DNA of 64,000 nt from NCBI GenBank assembly GCA_028673005.1, contig CM054116.1, positions 34,754,854 to 34,818,853 on the forward strand, given 5' to 3'. The stretch is from Tanypteryx hageni (lineage: Eukaryota; Arthropoda; Insecta; Odonata; Petaluridae). Of this stretch, positions 24,813-36,014 are shown in pieces (position 1 is the first letter of the stretch; every line of letters starts with the position of its first letter). The notes under the pieces are model-generated. The model did not search any database. It saw only the letters and a program-made list of their open reading frames with translations, and was not told the DNA's origin. The position numbers were made by a program, and so were the translations under genes.

Positions 24813-27800
24813 ATACAACCACAAGCCAATCAAACTGAACTCACAACCGCGCATCTTGTGAGACTATTGGAGATATCTTACCTCACGATAGATTATCAAC
24901 GGGTAGCAATCGTCACGATCTACGGATCAGAAATGAAACATCGCGGCATGAATATTCCGAAAGCGAAAGCATGGCGGGAGGTCAGAGGGACCAACGAACG
25001 AGCGAGCGACCGGTCCAGGGCCGCAGGCGGTCTTTTCTCCCTAGCGCACGAATCGATCTAAGGTCGCGACGAGGAACGGCTCCGGATTCCCATCCCAATT
25101 GTTACGCAAGCACAACTAACGGAGAAAACGCTTTCCAGATAAAAACCTACATGAAGCTCCAGGGCGAAATAGGATGACGTAAAGGTCTTTAAGGATAAGA
25201 GGATGGAGGTAGGAAGGGAGAGAGAAGAGATGGGGGATGTATGAAAAAAAATGAAATAAGGCGTTGGTCGGAATATATTAATGGAGGCCTGCTTATTTTT
25301 TTAAGGACGCAAGTGGGTTAAGCGAAACTTACTTAACAACGCCACGCCCAGGCGGGGGTTTTGCCCGCACCGAGCCGATCTACCACCCTCTTTCCCTTCC
25401 TCGCAGACAACTCGCTCCACACCTCACTGTACCGTCCCATTCCGCCGAGTTCTCAGTATAATGCCCCACGTCCCTTGATCTGCCTCAATCTCCCTGCAAT
25501 CCCGCCTCCGGATGCGTGGATAAAAAGTCTCGAAAAAATCGTGCACGCCGCGCGGAATGCATTTCGCAATGAGCGAAAACATGAGCGCGTTAATCGTCGA
25601 GTTTAAATTGAGGGAACAAGTTGGGGATTGCGAACGTTTGTCCCCACTTGGAGCGCCTTAGGGGAAGAGCACTGAAGGATGAAAGTGCAGTTCGTGAAGA
25701 TTAGGGGTGGAAGAAACCAAGCGAGTGGAGGAGTTACGAGCCGGTATAAAAATGTAAAATTGCTCGACAAATAAATTCCTATTTATCTATCGCGGTGAAA
25801 GTTATCGAGTCCTCTCCGCCACAAATACCATGCTTGAAGGTAAAATCGCGAGCATCATACTTTTTAAAAATAGAGGCAAATGAATTATTTACTACACCCT
25901 TATTTTACCGTCCCCTTACAAAGGAAAGGTTTTACTGGAAGAAAGAATTGATATAAACCTCTCCGAAGCAATATAATTCATAAAATTAATTTAATTAAGA
26001 TTAAGTTGTCAAATCAAGATAACTCCTTGAAGTAAAGTGTTTCAACTTCTCTCCGATATTTCACCGTAAACGTACTTTGAATATATCGTGGAGGAGAAAT
26101 GACAATATAAAATTTTCTCTCGTGAAACATTCTTTCGCTTTGTTAATATAAATTTGAAATACTTCGCAAGATATTTACATCTCAAAAACTTCAATGAATC
26201 GTCACATAAAAAATTCGTCTTATTGAAATACCAAAGAACAATTATTAATTAAACACATTTAAAAACAAATTTTATAAAAATTTATTGAGGTAGTAGTAAA
26301 AAATAAGAAGAATGTTTAAATGCACAATTTTACTTAACCTGGAAGTATATAATGGCCTTTAGTGTGGCGCGCTTGGCTAATAACTATCACAACAGATTTA
26401 TAAAACGAGTTCTCTGATTCGCGATCTTGGTTATTGGTTCTGATATGTTTTCTTAAGATTCGTTCACTTCAGTATTTGAACCAGAAAACGTCATCATTTA
26501 AATCATCGTCGACAAATAAATACAGATCGTGCAAAAATACACAGCATTTTATCAAATTTAAAGTAGGTAACCAAAAACATTCAAAATTTAAGAAACGGTC
26601 CGCAAAATGCATCAAACTGAGAAAAACAGTTGAGGCATAATGTAATTTATCGTGGAAAAGCTTAACCAGTATTTCTTTCCAATCATTTTGAAGTATTAAA
26701 AGAAGGAGGGCCTTTTTAATGATTTTGAACTCTAAATAAATGGCGATGCAGAAGAGAGAGCACGTTTCAGAAAGAGGGTAATGGTTAGAGGAATGGCCTG
26801 ACCCGCCCTACGATTAGTGCATTCCAAAGCCACTGCTCATATTAGCGTGAATGGCGGCTAAGTGTACGACAGCGTCACGTTGTGAGGTGAACGATCGACG
26901 ACTGCCTTCTTCAAACCTGAAATCGAAGGTCATGAGGATGTCTAATGAAAATCATGCGATTCATTTCTCTGCGAAAATCACACAGTATGGCATTGTAGAT
27001 TTAATACCAAATCTGACCGCAAATTTTTTAATGTTTGTATTAAATAAAACTATAAAATGTTGTTTCTTAAAGAATGAATCGCAAAACGATAACGCAGAAT
27101 AAAACAAGAACCAAGAGCTCTAAATCGAATTTATTAAATAACAATGACATGTGAAATAAACACTTTCATACATTACCAAAAGATAAACAATTAGACCAAG
27201 ATTTAGGGCCTCTTCTACACAGCCAACAGCGGTCATCGCCAATAAAAGTTTCTGAACAAAGCTTCCGTTTAACAATTACATGAGAGAAGCACTGAGGCCC
27301 ATTTACCAACCCACACTTTATAACGCCAATCTCAATGACGAACATAAGTTGATGTCAAATAAAGGGTTGAATGAATTTGCTATAACATTTCTTTCATTTG
27401 CCTAGACGTTAATATTTTCGTTTCATAAGATTTTACATCGCTATGAAATATTGCTGATAAAATCGTGAAATACAACTAATGAAATAAAAGTTTTTCCTTT
27501 ATAAATATATTTAATTAAAAGGATAACATTAAACACAATAAAAAGTAGAGAAAACTGCTTATGTATTTAAGTAAAAGAATTTCTAGTAATATGGGTGCAT
27601 TCGGAAGTGATTTATTAAATAACCACGAAGGCCGTTTAACTTATTCTGAATATTAAAATCAGTTTTTGGAATTTTTTATAAATATCGAGCACATAAGTGA
27701 ATATCAATAAAGAACTAGGCCTTAATGGTGAAGGCTAATGTAATTACTATGCAATGGGGATCATTTCTATATTTTTTAAATAATAAAATGTCGTAACCCA

Positions 27801-28510
27801 ATAAATTTGGAAGGACCATCTTATAAGTATTTCTACCCTTATTTAGAAGTGGCACACATTTATTTTCCGAACAGATGAAATTTAAAAAATATTCCCGTAG
27901 TCAACTCTCATTCGCAATGTATCACAGTAATATGCGACGGGAAGATGTAAAAATAGAGTCGAATTATTTTAAAATGGTGGAATTTTCCAGTAGTATATAT
28001 CATATCTCTGAAAGCCTCAACAGGCCTTTAAAATGTTCTCTTTTTTAACAATAAAATGTTTTTAATAAGAAGATGTTTTTAACCGTGTTTTTAACCGCAC
28101 TATGGAAGACGCAATCAGTCGGAAATGGTCTCCGAGAGGAAAAACCCCTCTTAATTAACTACCAAAGCATCTAAATTACTTTCGTTCGTAAAACATTTAA
28201 AACATCCTCATTCGCACACAACAGCGGGGCAATCTATACTAAAAGCCTCCAGATGGATATGAATGAAAAAACTCCAGGATTCAGAGACTTTACTCGTTAA
28301 CATACGGCAATCGATTTTAGGCGATGCAAGTGCCTTCGGCGGGGTTTTCGCGTCAAATGAGGGAGGCAACGCGGGTTGGGTAGGGAGCGAACACCGATGC
28401 ACATAGGACGAGCGGTGGGGGGAAATCACGGCAGAAAGAAACTAAGAGGCCATGTAAAGCGTACCTAAAGAGGACCAAAGTCTACCCCTTCGGTCATCGA
28501 GGCCAACACT
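24813..28510. other. Intergenic sequence upstream of CPR-4
   Basis: GC-rich island at about 24950-25600, then AT-rich DNA to 28.1 kb. No exon, RNA or intact mobile element recognised. The region 28200-28500 turns GC-rich again before the CPR-4 promoter. Confidence 0.35.
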
Positions 28511-28526
28511 CCAAAGTAAGGAATTA

Positions 28527-28565
28527 TATATAAAAGAGCTGCGGACGGGTGCATGGACATCAGAG
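28527..28565 (+). promoter_or_regulatory. CPR-4 TATA box and initiator
   Basis: TATATAAAAG at 28527-28536 is 70 bp before the ATG. ATCAGAG at 28559-28565, about 30 bp downstream, resembles the insect initiator TCAGT and is the likely transcription start. Confidence 0.7.
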
Positions 28566-28596
28566 CGCAATACTCCTGCATCTGGACGCTTCCGCA

Positions 28597-30220
28597 ATGG
28601 CACTCCTCAAGGTGAGTCCGCTGACCAGGGGACGGACCCAAGTGCCTGGTAAACCGATCGTTCCGCGGCCACGCTCCTCTCGCCGACAGCGAAGGAAAGG
28701 AAGGAAGAGCCAACCTCCGGAGTGAAAGCGGAAGTACACGAGCGATAACAGGATCCGAAACACAGGGGGAGGAAAGGGGAGGGGATGCAGAGGCACGTGG
28801 CATACCGATCAATCGATCAATCGCTCGATCGCGTCGAAGGCCGGTTCGAGGGACGTGCTTCCACGCGGAGCTCCTGAAACTAGGATGGGAACAACTATCG
28901 CGAGGCTCCCATTAAGTTTAAAGGAATACATTTAGTGCCGGGTGAAGATGAGGGAATAAGAAAGACGTCCTGTTTCGTGCGTATTTTCAACAAAGATGGC
29001 CGACGAGCATGTTAACTCTTGAAAAAAAGAGGGTTGTGATGTCAAGTAACTTCATAAATTTTTCATCTTTGCTTCATACCAAAGTTATGGCAGATCGAAT
29101 TCTGATAAAAAAGGGCAAGACAAAGTCAGAAATTATTTAAACTGATATTATTCTGCAAACGAAAACATTAAATAGCGTTTATATACACCTATAAGTTAAA
29201 AGATAAATATCGTTGCACAGATCCTTGAATGAACAAAAAGATTGAAATATGAAAGATTCATTCGCACTGTCATATAATTAGCACTTTTTCAACTGTTAAA
29301 TTGTAAAATGTATTTCCCTCACGTGTATCCTTTAATTTGTATAAACTACTAAATATTTTCGAAACGCATTCAATACAATAGTAAATATTTCATTAAGAGA
29401 ACAGGATACTTTTATTCTTTGGAATTGATTATTTCAACGGTCAGATTGCAAAAAACTACCCTCAAAACTACATATGTGCACCGGAGAAACCTGGTGAAAT
29501 TGTTTATTGAATCGCATAATACTTGAGTCGTGGCGATAGTCGAAAACGCTTAAAGGTGAAATCAAAATCAGCTTTCGCTCGACAACTTAAAACAAAAATC
29601 ACGTTATTAGGGTGTACCAAAGAGGTTAAACACACAGTATAATCGAAGTTATATTCAAACACAGGAAAAGTGCGAACGAAATCTCCAATTCTTCCATACT
29701 CCGCTAACATATTCCTCCACTTCCGCTTCCACAGGTTCTCACCCTCGCCGCCGTCGTTGCCGTCGCCCACGCAGGCTACCTCGGAGCTCCCGCTTTCTCC
29801 CAAGTAGCCGTCGCCTCTCCCTTGTCCCTGGCCGCCCCCGTCGCGGCTCCCGTGGCCGTCGCAGCTAAGACCGCCATCGTAGACTACCACAACCCCAACC
29901 CCCAGTACACCTACTCCTACGGAGTGTCCGACCACCACACGGGCGACCAGAAGAGCGCGCAAGAGAGCCGCAGCGGAAGCGTCGTCCACGGAAGCTACAG
30001 CCTCGTGGAACCCGACGGCACCCGACGCACGGTCGAGTACACAGCCGATCACATCAACGGATTCAACGCCGTAGTCCATCGACAGCCCGCAGCCGTCGTT
30101 GCCAAGGTCGCCGCCCCCGTGGCCTTTGCTGCAGCCCCAATAAGCTTTGCCGCCCCCGTAGCGAAGTTCGCTGCTCCCGTAGGGTTTTCCGCACCTGCCT
30201 TTGCTAAGGTTTACCACTGA
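28597..30220 (+). CDS. CPR-4: divergent RR-2 cuticular protein (spliced, 166 aa)
   Basis: Secreted chitin-binding cuticle protein, the most divergent of the four. Exon 1 is 28597-28611 (M-A-L-L-K), the intron is 28612-29734 (GTGAGT...CCACAG, phase 0, 1123 bp, longest of the cluster), and exon 2 is 29735-30220 (TGA). The product opens [18 protein letters not shown] (signal peptide), then [28 protein letters not shown]-2 at about residues 55-122 reads [67 protein letters not shown]. Lys/Gln-Ser replaces the usual KAQHETR, and HI replaces PV. The Ala/Pro arms are short and lack the AYAAP repeats, so it is a compact RR-2 protein. The mini-exon and phase-0 intron match the other three, which supports common descent. 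Confidence 0.92.
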
Positions 30221-30275
30221 GGAATCCGCTCTAAAGCTCTTGTTCTTCCATTCCCTCTCTTTCTTTCCCTTTGTA

Positions 30276-30281
30276 AATAAA
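30276..30281 (+). terminator. CPR-4 poly(A) signal
   Basis: AATAAA 56 bp after the stop. Two further AATAAA copies at 30339-30344 and 30364-30369 could give longer 3' ends. Confidence 0.6.
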
Positions 30282-30369
30282 TGCACGGCGCGGAACAGCT
30301 CCCCATAATAATGAACTGTATTTATTCCGTTACACAGCAATAAAAATGTCTCATGCGACGTGAAATAAA

Positions 30370-31107
30370 CTCGAATATCTGTTTTATTCTTATCACTCGA
30401 ATAATTTTGGTTGGAAGGCACTTCTAGAATAGCTAAATGACCTCTTCGGAGGACAGGTATCGTTGGTCACATGTTGGATCGATAAAAATGGTACTGAATT
30501 TTAAATGCAAGCACAACTACGGCTAGGGTAGATGAGAAGATAAACAGAAAGCTCAAAAACTATCAATGTACTTTCATAATATTAGCAATAAATAACGAAT
30601 TATTACCAAAATTTTCTTATAAATGTTTAATTTTTCTCCAAACTATCTCACCTTCCTAACATCACAACCCTAATTTCTAAAAGAATAGAGTAGATGAGAG
30701 ATAAAATAACTTTTAAATTTTAAATTCTGGAAAATCTTTAATTTTTCTCTAATAAATACATATTACAACTCGTGCAGTCAATGAGATAAATTTATGTGGT
30801 AGTGCACTTAAAACCGCTGTTTAGAATTATGGATTGTATGGCGAGTAAGCCTGCATGTTCCCTTGAATAGCTTCTTTAGGCTTACCTCGACACGAACAAA
30901 AACAGACTTAAGGAGGAATCAGGACTCGATAGTCGCGGAAAACAAACGATAATCATTTTTCAAATAGCAATTGCGACCATCGCGAAATAATGACGATATT
31001 TTTACAACACCTGGTCGCATGGATCTTTAATTTTGCATATCGGTAAATATAACGAAGGGTTTAGTTTTATCTAAAACAAGTTTTACCATAATAAGAAAAT
31101 ATGTTGC
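30370..31107. other. Intergenic sequence, no gene seen
   Basis: AT-rich DNA downstream of CPR-4; nothing supported. Confidence 0.35.
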
Positions 31108-31115
31108 AGTGAGAT

Positions 31116-31333
31116 CAGTGGCGAATTTAGGAGGTTCCCATGAAGTAAGGGGCCCCGAAAAAATGTTCGAATAATTATCTCAGAAATATTAAATATTTCG
31201 ATTTAATAATCATGGAAACCTCTATGATTTCATAGGAAAACGATCGTTAGGAGGGGTTGTTAGGAGAGATTTAGATTGCAAGGGGCCTAATTGTTTAGCG
31301 CCAGGAGCCCCAGAAGGCCTAAATCGGCCACTC
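31116..31333. mobile_element. hAT-like MITE (218 bp)
   Basis: Left end CAGTGGCGAATTTAGG and right end CCTAAATCGGCCACTC are inverted repeats with one inserted base and a worn last base. Flanks AGTGAGAT (31108-31115) and AATGAGAA (31334-31341) agree at 6 of 8 positions. There is no coding capacity. Confidence 0.72.
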
Positions 31334-31341
31334 AATGAGAA

Positions 31342-31800
31342 AGTATAACATTACTACAATGGCTTAACTATTTATGTGATTTAAACATTACGAAAAATTA
31401 AAATACCATAAATCAATTACAAACACTTTCGATTTTTTATCCTTACATGTTGAAAAACAAATTCTTCGAAAGTTTCCTTCATTTATAACACAGCAAAATT
31501 ATTCGACTCTCGTCTTTTATTTCACTTTTCTACCAAAGGAAATAATTTTTAAACGGTGGAGAGAAAAAATCTCTCAATGTCGATGAACACAATACCGAAA
31601 GGCAGGGTGAAGAATTTCACGGATGTGTCCAACGTTTTGCAAAATCACGCTTGCAGCCCCTGCTTGAGTCCCAAAAATCAATATCAACTCATCAAAATAT
31701 GAAATTTTCTTGCAACATATCAATAGCAATCATCCCTGCAAATCAGCAGGACCTCCCGTTGATCAATGGCCCGATTTGAGCGCCGAAAAACTTTCAATTT
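31342..31800. other. AT-rich intergenic sequence
   Basis: No gene or repeat supported. Confidence 0.3.
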
Positions 31801-33113
31801 CTTTCCGCTTCTCTCTTTCCCTCTCTCCGAGCGATGGCCGTTCTATAAGGCGCCGCGACTCCTCGGCTAAATAAAATACAAAGAAAGGCAGCGGAGAAAG
31901 AGGCGGAGCAGATAGAAATTAAAGGAGAGCGAGCGCTTCGCCAGTGAAAGTCTTGTTACTCATTCACCCCATAGACATTCGTTCGCGTCTCAATCCCCTC
32001 CCCTTCAATCCCTTCTTCCAGGAAGCCCTCCTCTCCAAGCTCTTGCGTCTCCTCCCTTACGAAACCATTTCTCCCAACGACTCCGCCGTGCGCGTTCCGT
32101 CCTCGACTCCGCTTCGTGCAAATAAGCGAGGAATATAAAGAACGCGAAGTTTTCAGAGGGCGCATAACTCTCTCGATCAAAAAGCGTCGATACACCTCCT
32201 TCCCCCTTCCCAGAACGAAGAGCGAAAAAAAAAAACCGTCGCGACTACGTAATTTGTTTTTTTTTTCGTTTTCTTTCCTTCCCACGCACCTTATTGCTTT
32301 TCGCTCTCCCTCTTCCACCCACTCCTCCCTCTCGTGGCGAGCCGCCACCCTCGGGCCACATGCTCCAAGAAAGCCCACCCTTGGGGCAGGCGTAAATTGA
32401 GGAGCTTTGGCGGGCTGCGATGGAAAAATCGAGGGGAGGGGGAGAGAGAGCGGAGGTGGGATGAGAGAGGAGGTAAAAAATCGCCGTGGCCCCGATCCAC
32501 CTACTTCGGTGTGCGGGGCAATCAAAAAGCTCCGCGTTGTGCAAGCAACGAGTTGCAAGACCAGTTTTTTCCCATCTCGCCGTTCTTCGTGGGGGCCTCG
32601 TGCCCTGCCCTCCCCGTCTCCTAAAGCCTCTCCGCCTCTCCCACCGCTTCTCTCCACCTTCGTTGCCTCCGCCCTGCAGGGGCCACCCTAAGCTAGAGCC
32701 GCAACTGCGCGAGCGTTTTTCTCCTGCCCGTAATACCGCCACGGAGGCATAACACTTCGGATTCCGGAATTTTCCTATCTCGGTCGACGATATCTCTCTC
32801 TCTCTCCCTCTCTCGAAATTCCGATAATCCATTACTCCGATAGCGAACACACACACACATAGTTCGGATAATTCGAAGAGAGTGAGAGTTTCGAGCACTG
32901 GGAGTAACTGATCATCCGAGGACTAGAAACGTCATTGGCACCCTTGTAGGCCCCGCGGGGCCAACGACCGCACGTACTGGAAATGCACACGATCGCATAC
33001 GGTACATGACTGCAATAACCTTTCTCGCTGAAAAACCCACGCCCTGCCGCGCCCTTCTCTACTACATATTCTCTCTCATCGCTCGGCCTGCCCAAAGAAA
33101 CCTTTCACGCGGC

Positions 33114-33168
<55 letters not shown>

Positions 33169-33300
33169 GTGTTCGCTGCGTTAAAGAAAACTGAAATTAC
33201 ATGTTGGTAATCTAATTAGAGATTACCTTGAAGATATATGGAGGGAAAGAGCGGCCTCGAACGCCCCCGTCCGGATGCGCGGTTAAGTGTACTACGGCGG
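31801..33300. other. GC-rich, GAGA-rich island without ORF of known type
   Basis: About 1.5 kb of CpG-bearing, pyrimidine-rich then GA-rich DNA. TTCTATAAGGCG near 31843-31854 and CCAGTG near 31940 could be a TATA box and initiator. Overlapping open frames on both strands here are low-complexity and conflict with each other, so none is called. A promoter or noncoding first exon is possible; no splice donor could be fixed. Confidence 0.35.
33119..33167 (+). repeat. (AG)n microsatellite
   Basis: Uninterrupted AG dinucleotide run of 49 bp at the end of a GC-rich island. Length is likely to vary between individuals. Confidence 0.95.
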
Positions 33301-35448
33301 AGATAACAGGAATTCCATTCCAAGAGAAAATTAATGTTGAATGCTTTCGAGGAGACCGCCGCGTGCAAATTATATAACAACTCCGTAACACGAGAACACG
33401 TTAGCCAACCGAAGATATGATTTATAATACGAAGATAGTCAAATAGAAGCCATGTTAGAATGAAAGAGAACGGTTACATTTTTTCTCGAAGATACGATTA
33501 CGAATGAACAAAAATGTATTTTGACTCAAGTGCTTTCTATTTTCTCTTTTTTCCATCCACTTTTCTTTCGACCGATGGAGAAAAACATTTATTTCGTGCA
33601 AATTAATTATATGAGAATAAAAATACAAATAATTCGTGCAAATAACTTTTCTCTAAAAAGTTTATTAATAAGCAATATAACTTTACATCGAAGCCAACGT
33701 GGCGATCATATATATTTGGAGGCTAAATGAAGACACCAGATATACAAGAAAAACTTCGGAAGGATTTCGATTGAAAAATAATTTTTTGCGATTTACCAGA
33801 ATATGTACTCGATTCCATCTCTGTCAAGTTTCACGGTTATCTCACCAGAAATCTCTTTCCCTCATATAATCGCCTTCTTCGGTGGAATTAACTGCGATAA
33901 AGCAGTCCAGAACCTTTTTTTTTCTTAGATTTACAATGCACAGCAGTATTTTGCCGTGTTTGACTCGATGGTTTTTCTCCGGACTGTCACGGATCGAAAT
34001 GTCCTCTACGTAAATAAAACATTTCCACCGATTTAGCCTCGGTTAAAAAATTAGTACCATTCCGATACTCTTAAAGATTTTAAGAAATTGCTCCCACCAA
34101 AAGAAAGGGAACTTCACATTTGAGAAGCAAATATTTTTCATAAAGATGTTTTTTATTTGCATTGTAGAAATAAAACCCAAACTTAATCAAGACTGGAAAG
34201 CCCACACAATATTAAACGCTTTCTTCGCCATAAAATTAGTTGAACTTCCACAACTTCCGATTGATTTTTCCTTATGCCAATTTACTCATTTTCGAGGAAA
34301 GAAAATGACAATATATTCGCAAATGGTCTCGTCCTTCTAAATCCCAGAAATGCTCTTCGTTTGAAAAAATGCCCATGATCAAGTTATATTCTTTGAAGCA
34401 AAAAAACTCGGCTCGTGCTAAACTGGTCGTGACGCCCTTTACTAAGTCGACGAAAGAATGCCGTCTATTCGCTTCGCCATAAAAAAGAAGCTGTCGGCAC
34501 ATGTATGCACAACTAGAACGGGACATCGTACATAGATCACATGGGAGGGAGGACCATGACCCTGATTGCCTCCCCTCGTCCGCAGACGCCTTACAAGGAG
34601 CACTTTCACTTGGTGAAAAAGGAGCGGTGGTGCGCGCGAGCTGGCGGGCGGGGTGCGACTCGAGGAGAGGAGGTGAGAATGGGCTGCAGGAGGGCGGGGC
34701 TGCCGGCGGCGGGTCGGGATGGGGAAGGGAAGGGAACGGGGAGGAGAGAGGCGAAGATGAGGGAAGGAAAGAGAGAGGGAGCAGGAGGAGAGGGAGAGAG
34801 TGGGATGGGAAAAGCTGGGAGGTTTCCATGGGGATAGGAGACGGGCTTAACGGTAAGAGGTGTAACAGGTGTGGGAGCAATGGGTTCTGCGAGCAGACGG
34901 AGCGAAGAAGGAAAGACGTAGGTTATACGGAAAGAGATGGAGGAAGGTGGAAGAAAAAGGTGGACGAGAAGTGGTAGAGGGAAAAATTTGAGACGGGGTG
35001 TGGCGAAAGAGATTTGGCGACGACTGATATACCAACCGAATGGGAAGGAATCGATTATCACAGGAGACACGCAAACATCGAAAGGTCAACCGCGATAAAA
35101 GGGTAAAGGGAAAGATTTTTTTAATGGCAAATGGGATGGTTGGTGGGAGGAGAGCACCCTTGGTGACAAAACAAAAGAGTGGATCGATGCGGCAATGTGG
35201 GACGGTTACGTGAAATGTTTCGAGCCATACGGTTAGGTAAAGCGAAATCTTAAGGAGATTTGCCCGCTCGTGCGGGTGCGAATGCCAAACCACCCTCTGA
35301 ACGTGGCACGCAAACTAATTTCTCGCGATTCGAATTTTTCAATGATAAAGAATCCGTATCCTAAATAATTCTAATACTAAGAATGTGAAGTAAACAATTA
35401 AAATCGTTACTTTCCGAATCACAGTTTTTGAATCTGTACTCCAAATAC
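33301..35448. other. Intergenic sequence including a GC-rich block
   Basis: 33.3-34.5 kb is AT-rich with nothing recognisable. 34.5-35.1 kb is strongly purine-rich (GGAGGGA type) and gives long artefactual frames on both strands. No gene supported. Confidence 0.35.
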
Positions 35449-35566
35449 TACAGGGTGATCATTTAAAATGATCACCCAAGAAAATTTTAATAACTTCGAG
35501 TAAAAGAGTGCTAGAGACATGAAATTCAGAAGTAACAATCTTTATTATCTGACATTACTTGCATTA

Positions 35567-35848
35567 TCACAAATAATGTTGAAAATGACTACCAACATGT
35601 TGCATACATAAATGAGCATGACGAAGCATGTTCAAAGACATTGCCTGAAGAGTGATGGGTGTGATGTCGGAAATGATGTGGGATATGTTGGTTTTCAATT
35701 CATCCAGATTGCGTGGATTGCTGTTATAGACATTGTCTTTGATAAAACACCGCAGAATCTGGATGAATCGAAAACCAACATATTTAATACCATTTCCAAC
35801 GTCATACCCATCACTCTGCAGGCAGTGTCTTTGAACATGCTTCGTCAT
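35567..35848 (-). pseudogene. Mariner-like transposase C-terminus, left-arm copy
   Basis: The last third of this frame, FIKDNVYNSNPRNLDELK followed by an ITPITLQ helix and an H-V-G-S-H-F-Q-H-Y-L end, matches the C-terminal pattern of Tc1/mariner-superfamily transposases common in arthropods (YLKD.VY...P.NLDELK..I.......T...L........R...C....G.HF.H). The DDE catalytic residues lie upstream in the family and are absent here. The N-terminal third (MTKHVQRHCLQSD) is not transposase. It reads through the palindrome centre into the antisense of the other arm. Confidence 0.72.
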
Positions 35849-35899
35849 GCTCAGTTATGTATGCAATATGCTGGTGGTCATTTTCACCATTATTTGTGA
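35612..35899 (+). pseudogene. Mariner-like transposase C-terminus, right-arm copy
   Basis: Mirror twin of the - strand frame at 35567-35848, about 70% identical in protein (NLDESKTNI, ITLQAVSLNMLRHAQLC, GGHFHHYL). Like its twin it starts in the antisense of the opposite arm and holds only the transposase tail. Stop at 35897-35899. It is non-functional as an enzyme. Confidence 0.7.
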
Positions 35900-36014
35900 T
35901 AATGCAAGTAATGTCAGATAATAAAAATTGTTATTCTAAATTTTGTCTCTAGCACTCTTTTACTCAAAATTATTAAATTTCCCATTAGTTCTCATTTAAA
36001 ATGATCACCCTGTA

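Larger units (their letters stand above)
35449..36014. mobile_element. Palindromic mariner-like element (566 bp)
   Basis: The whole element is one inverted repeat. TACAGGGTGATCA at 35449-35461 is mirrored by TGATCACCCTGTA at 36002-36014, and the two arms of about 283 bp meet at about 35732 with no spacer. Outermost TA on both sides is the expected TA target duplication of the Tc1/mariner superfamily. Each arm carries the 3' end of a transposase gene of the DDE type, so the element looks like two tail fragments joined head to head. The left subterminal 35454-35478 is itself a 12-bp hairpin around one base. The arms have diverged modestly, so the palindrome is not brand new. Confidence 0.82.

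Noticed and set aside
31956..32898. Several overlapping long frames on both strands in the GC-rich island
   Set aside because: They overlap each other, are Arg/Gly/Pro/Ser low-complexity and have no splice or promoter support as coding sequence.
34272..35293. Overlapping Pro/Ser-rich and Gly/Arg-rich frames
   Set aside because: Products of strand-asymmetric purine-rich DNA; no domain.
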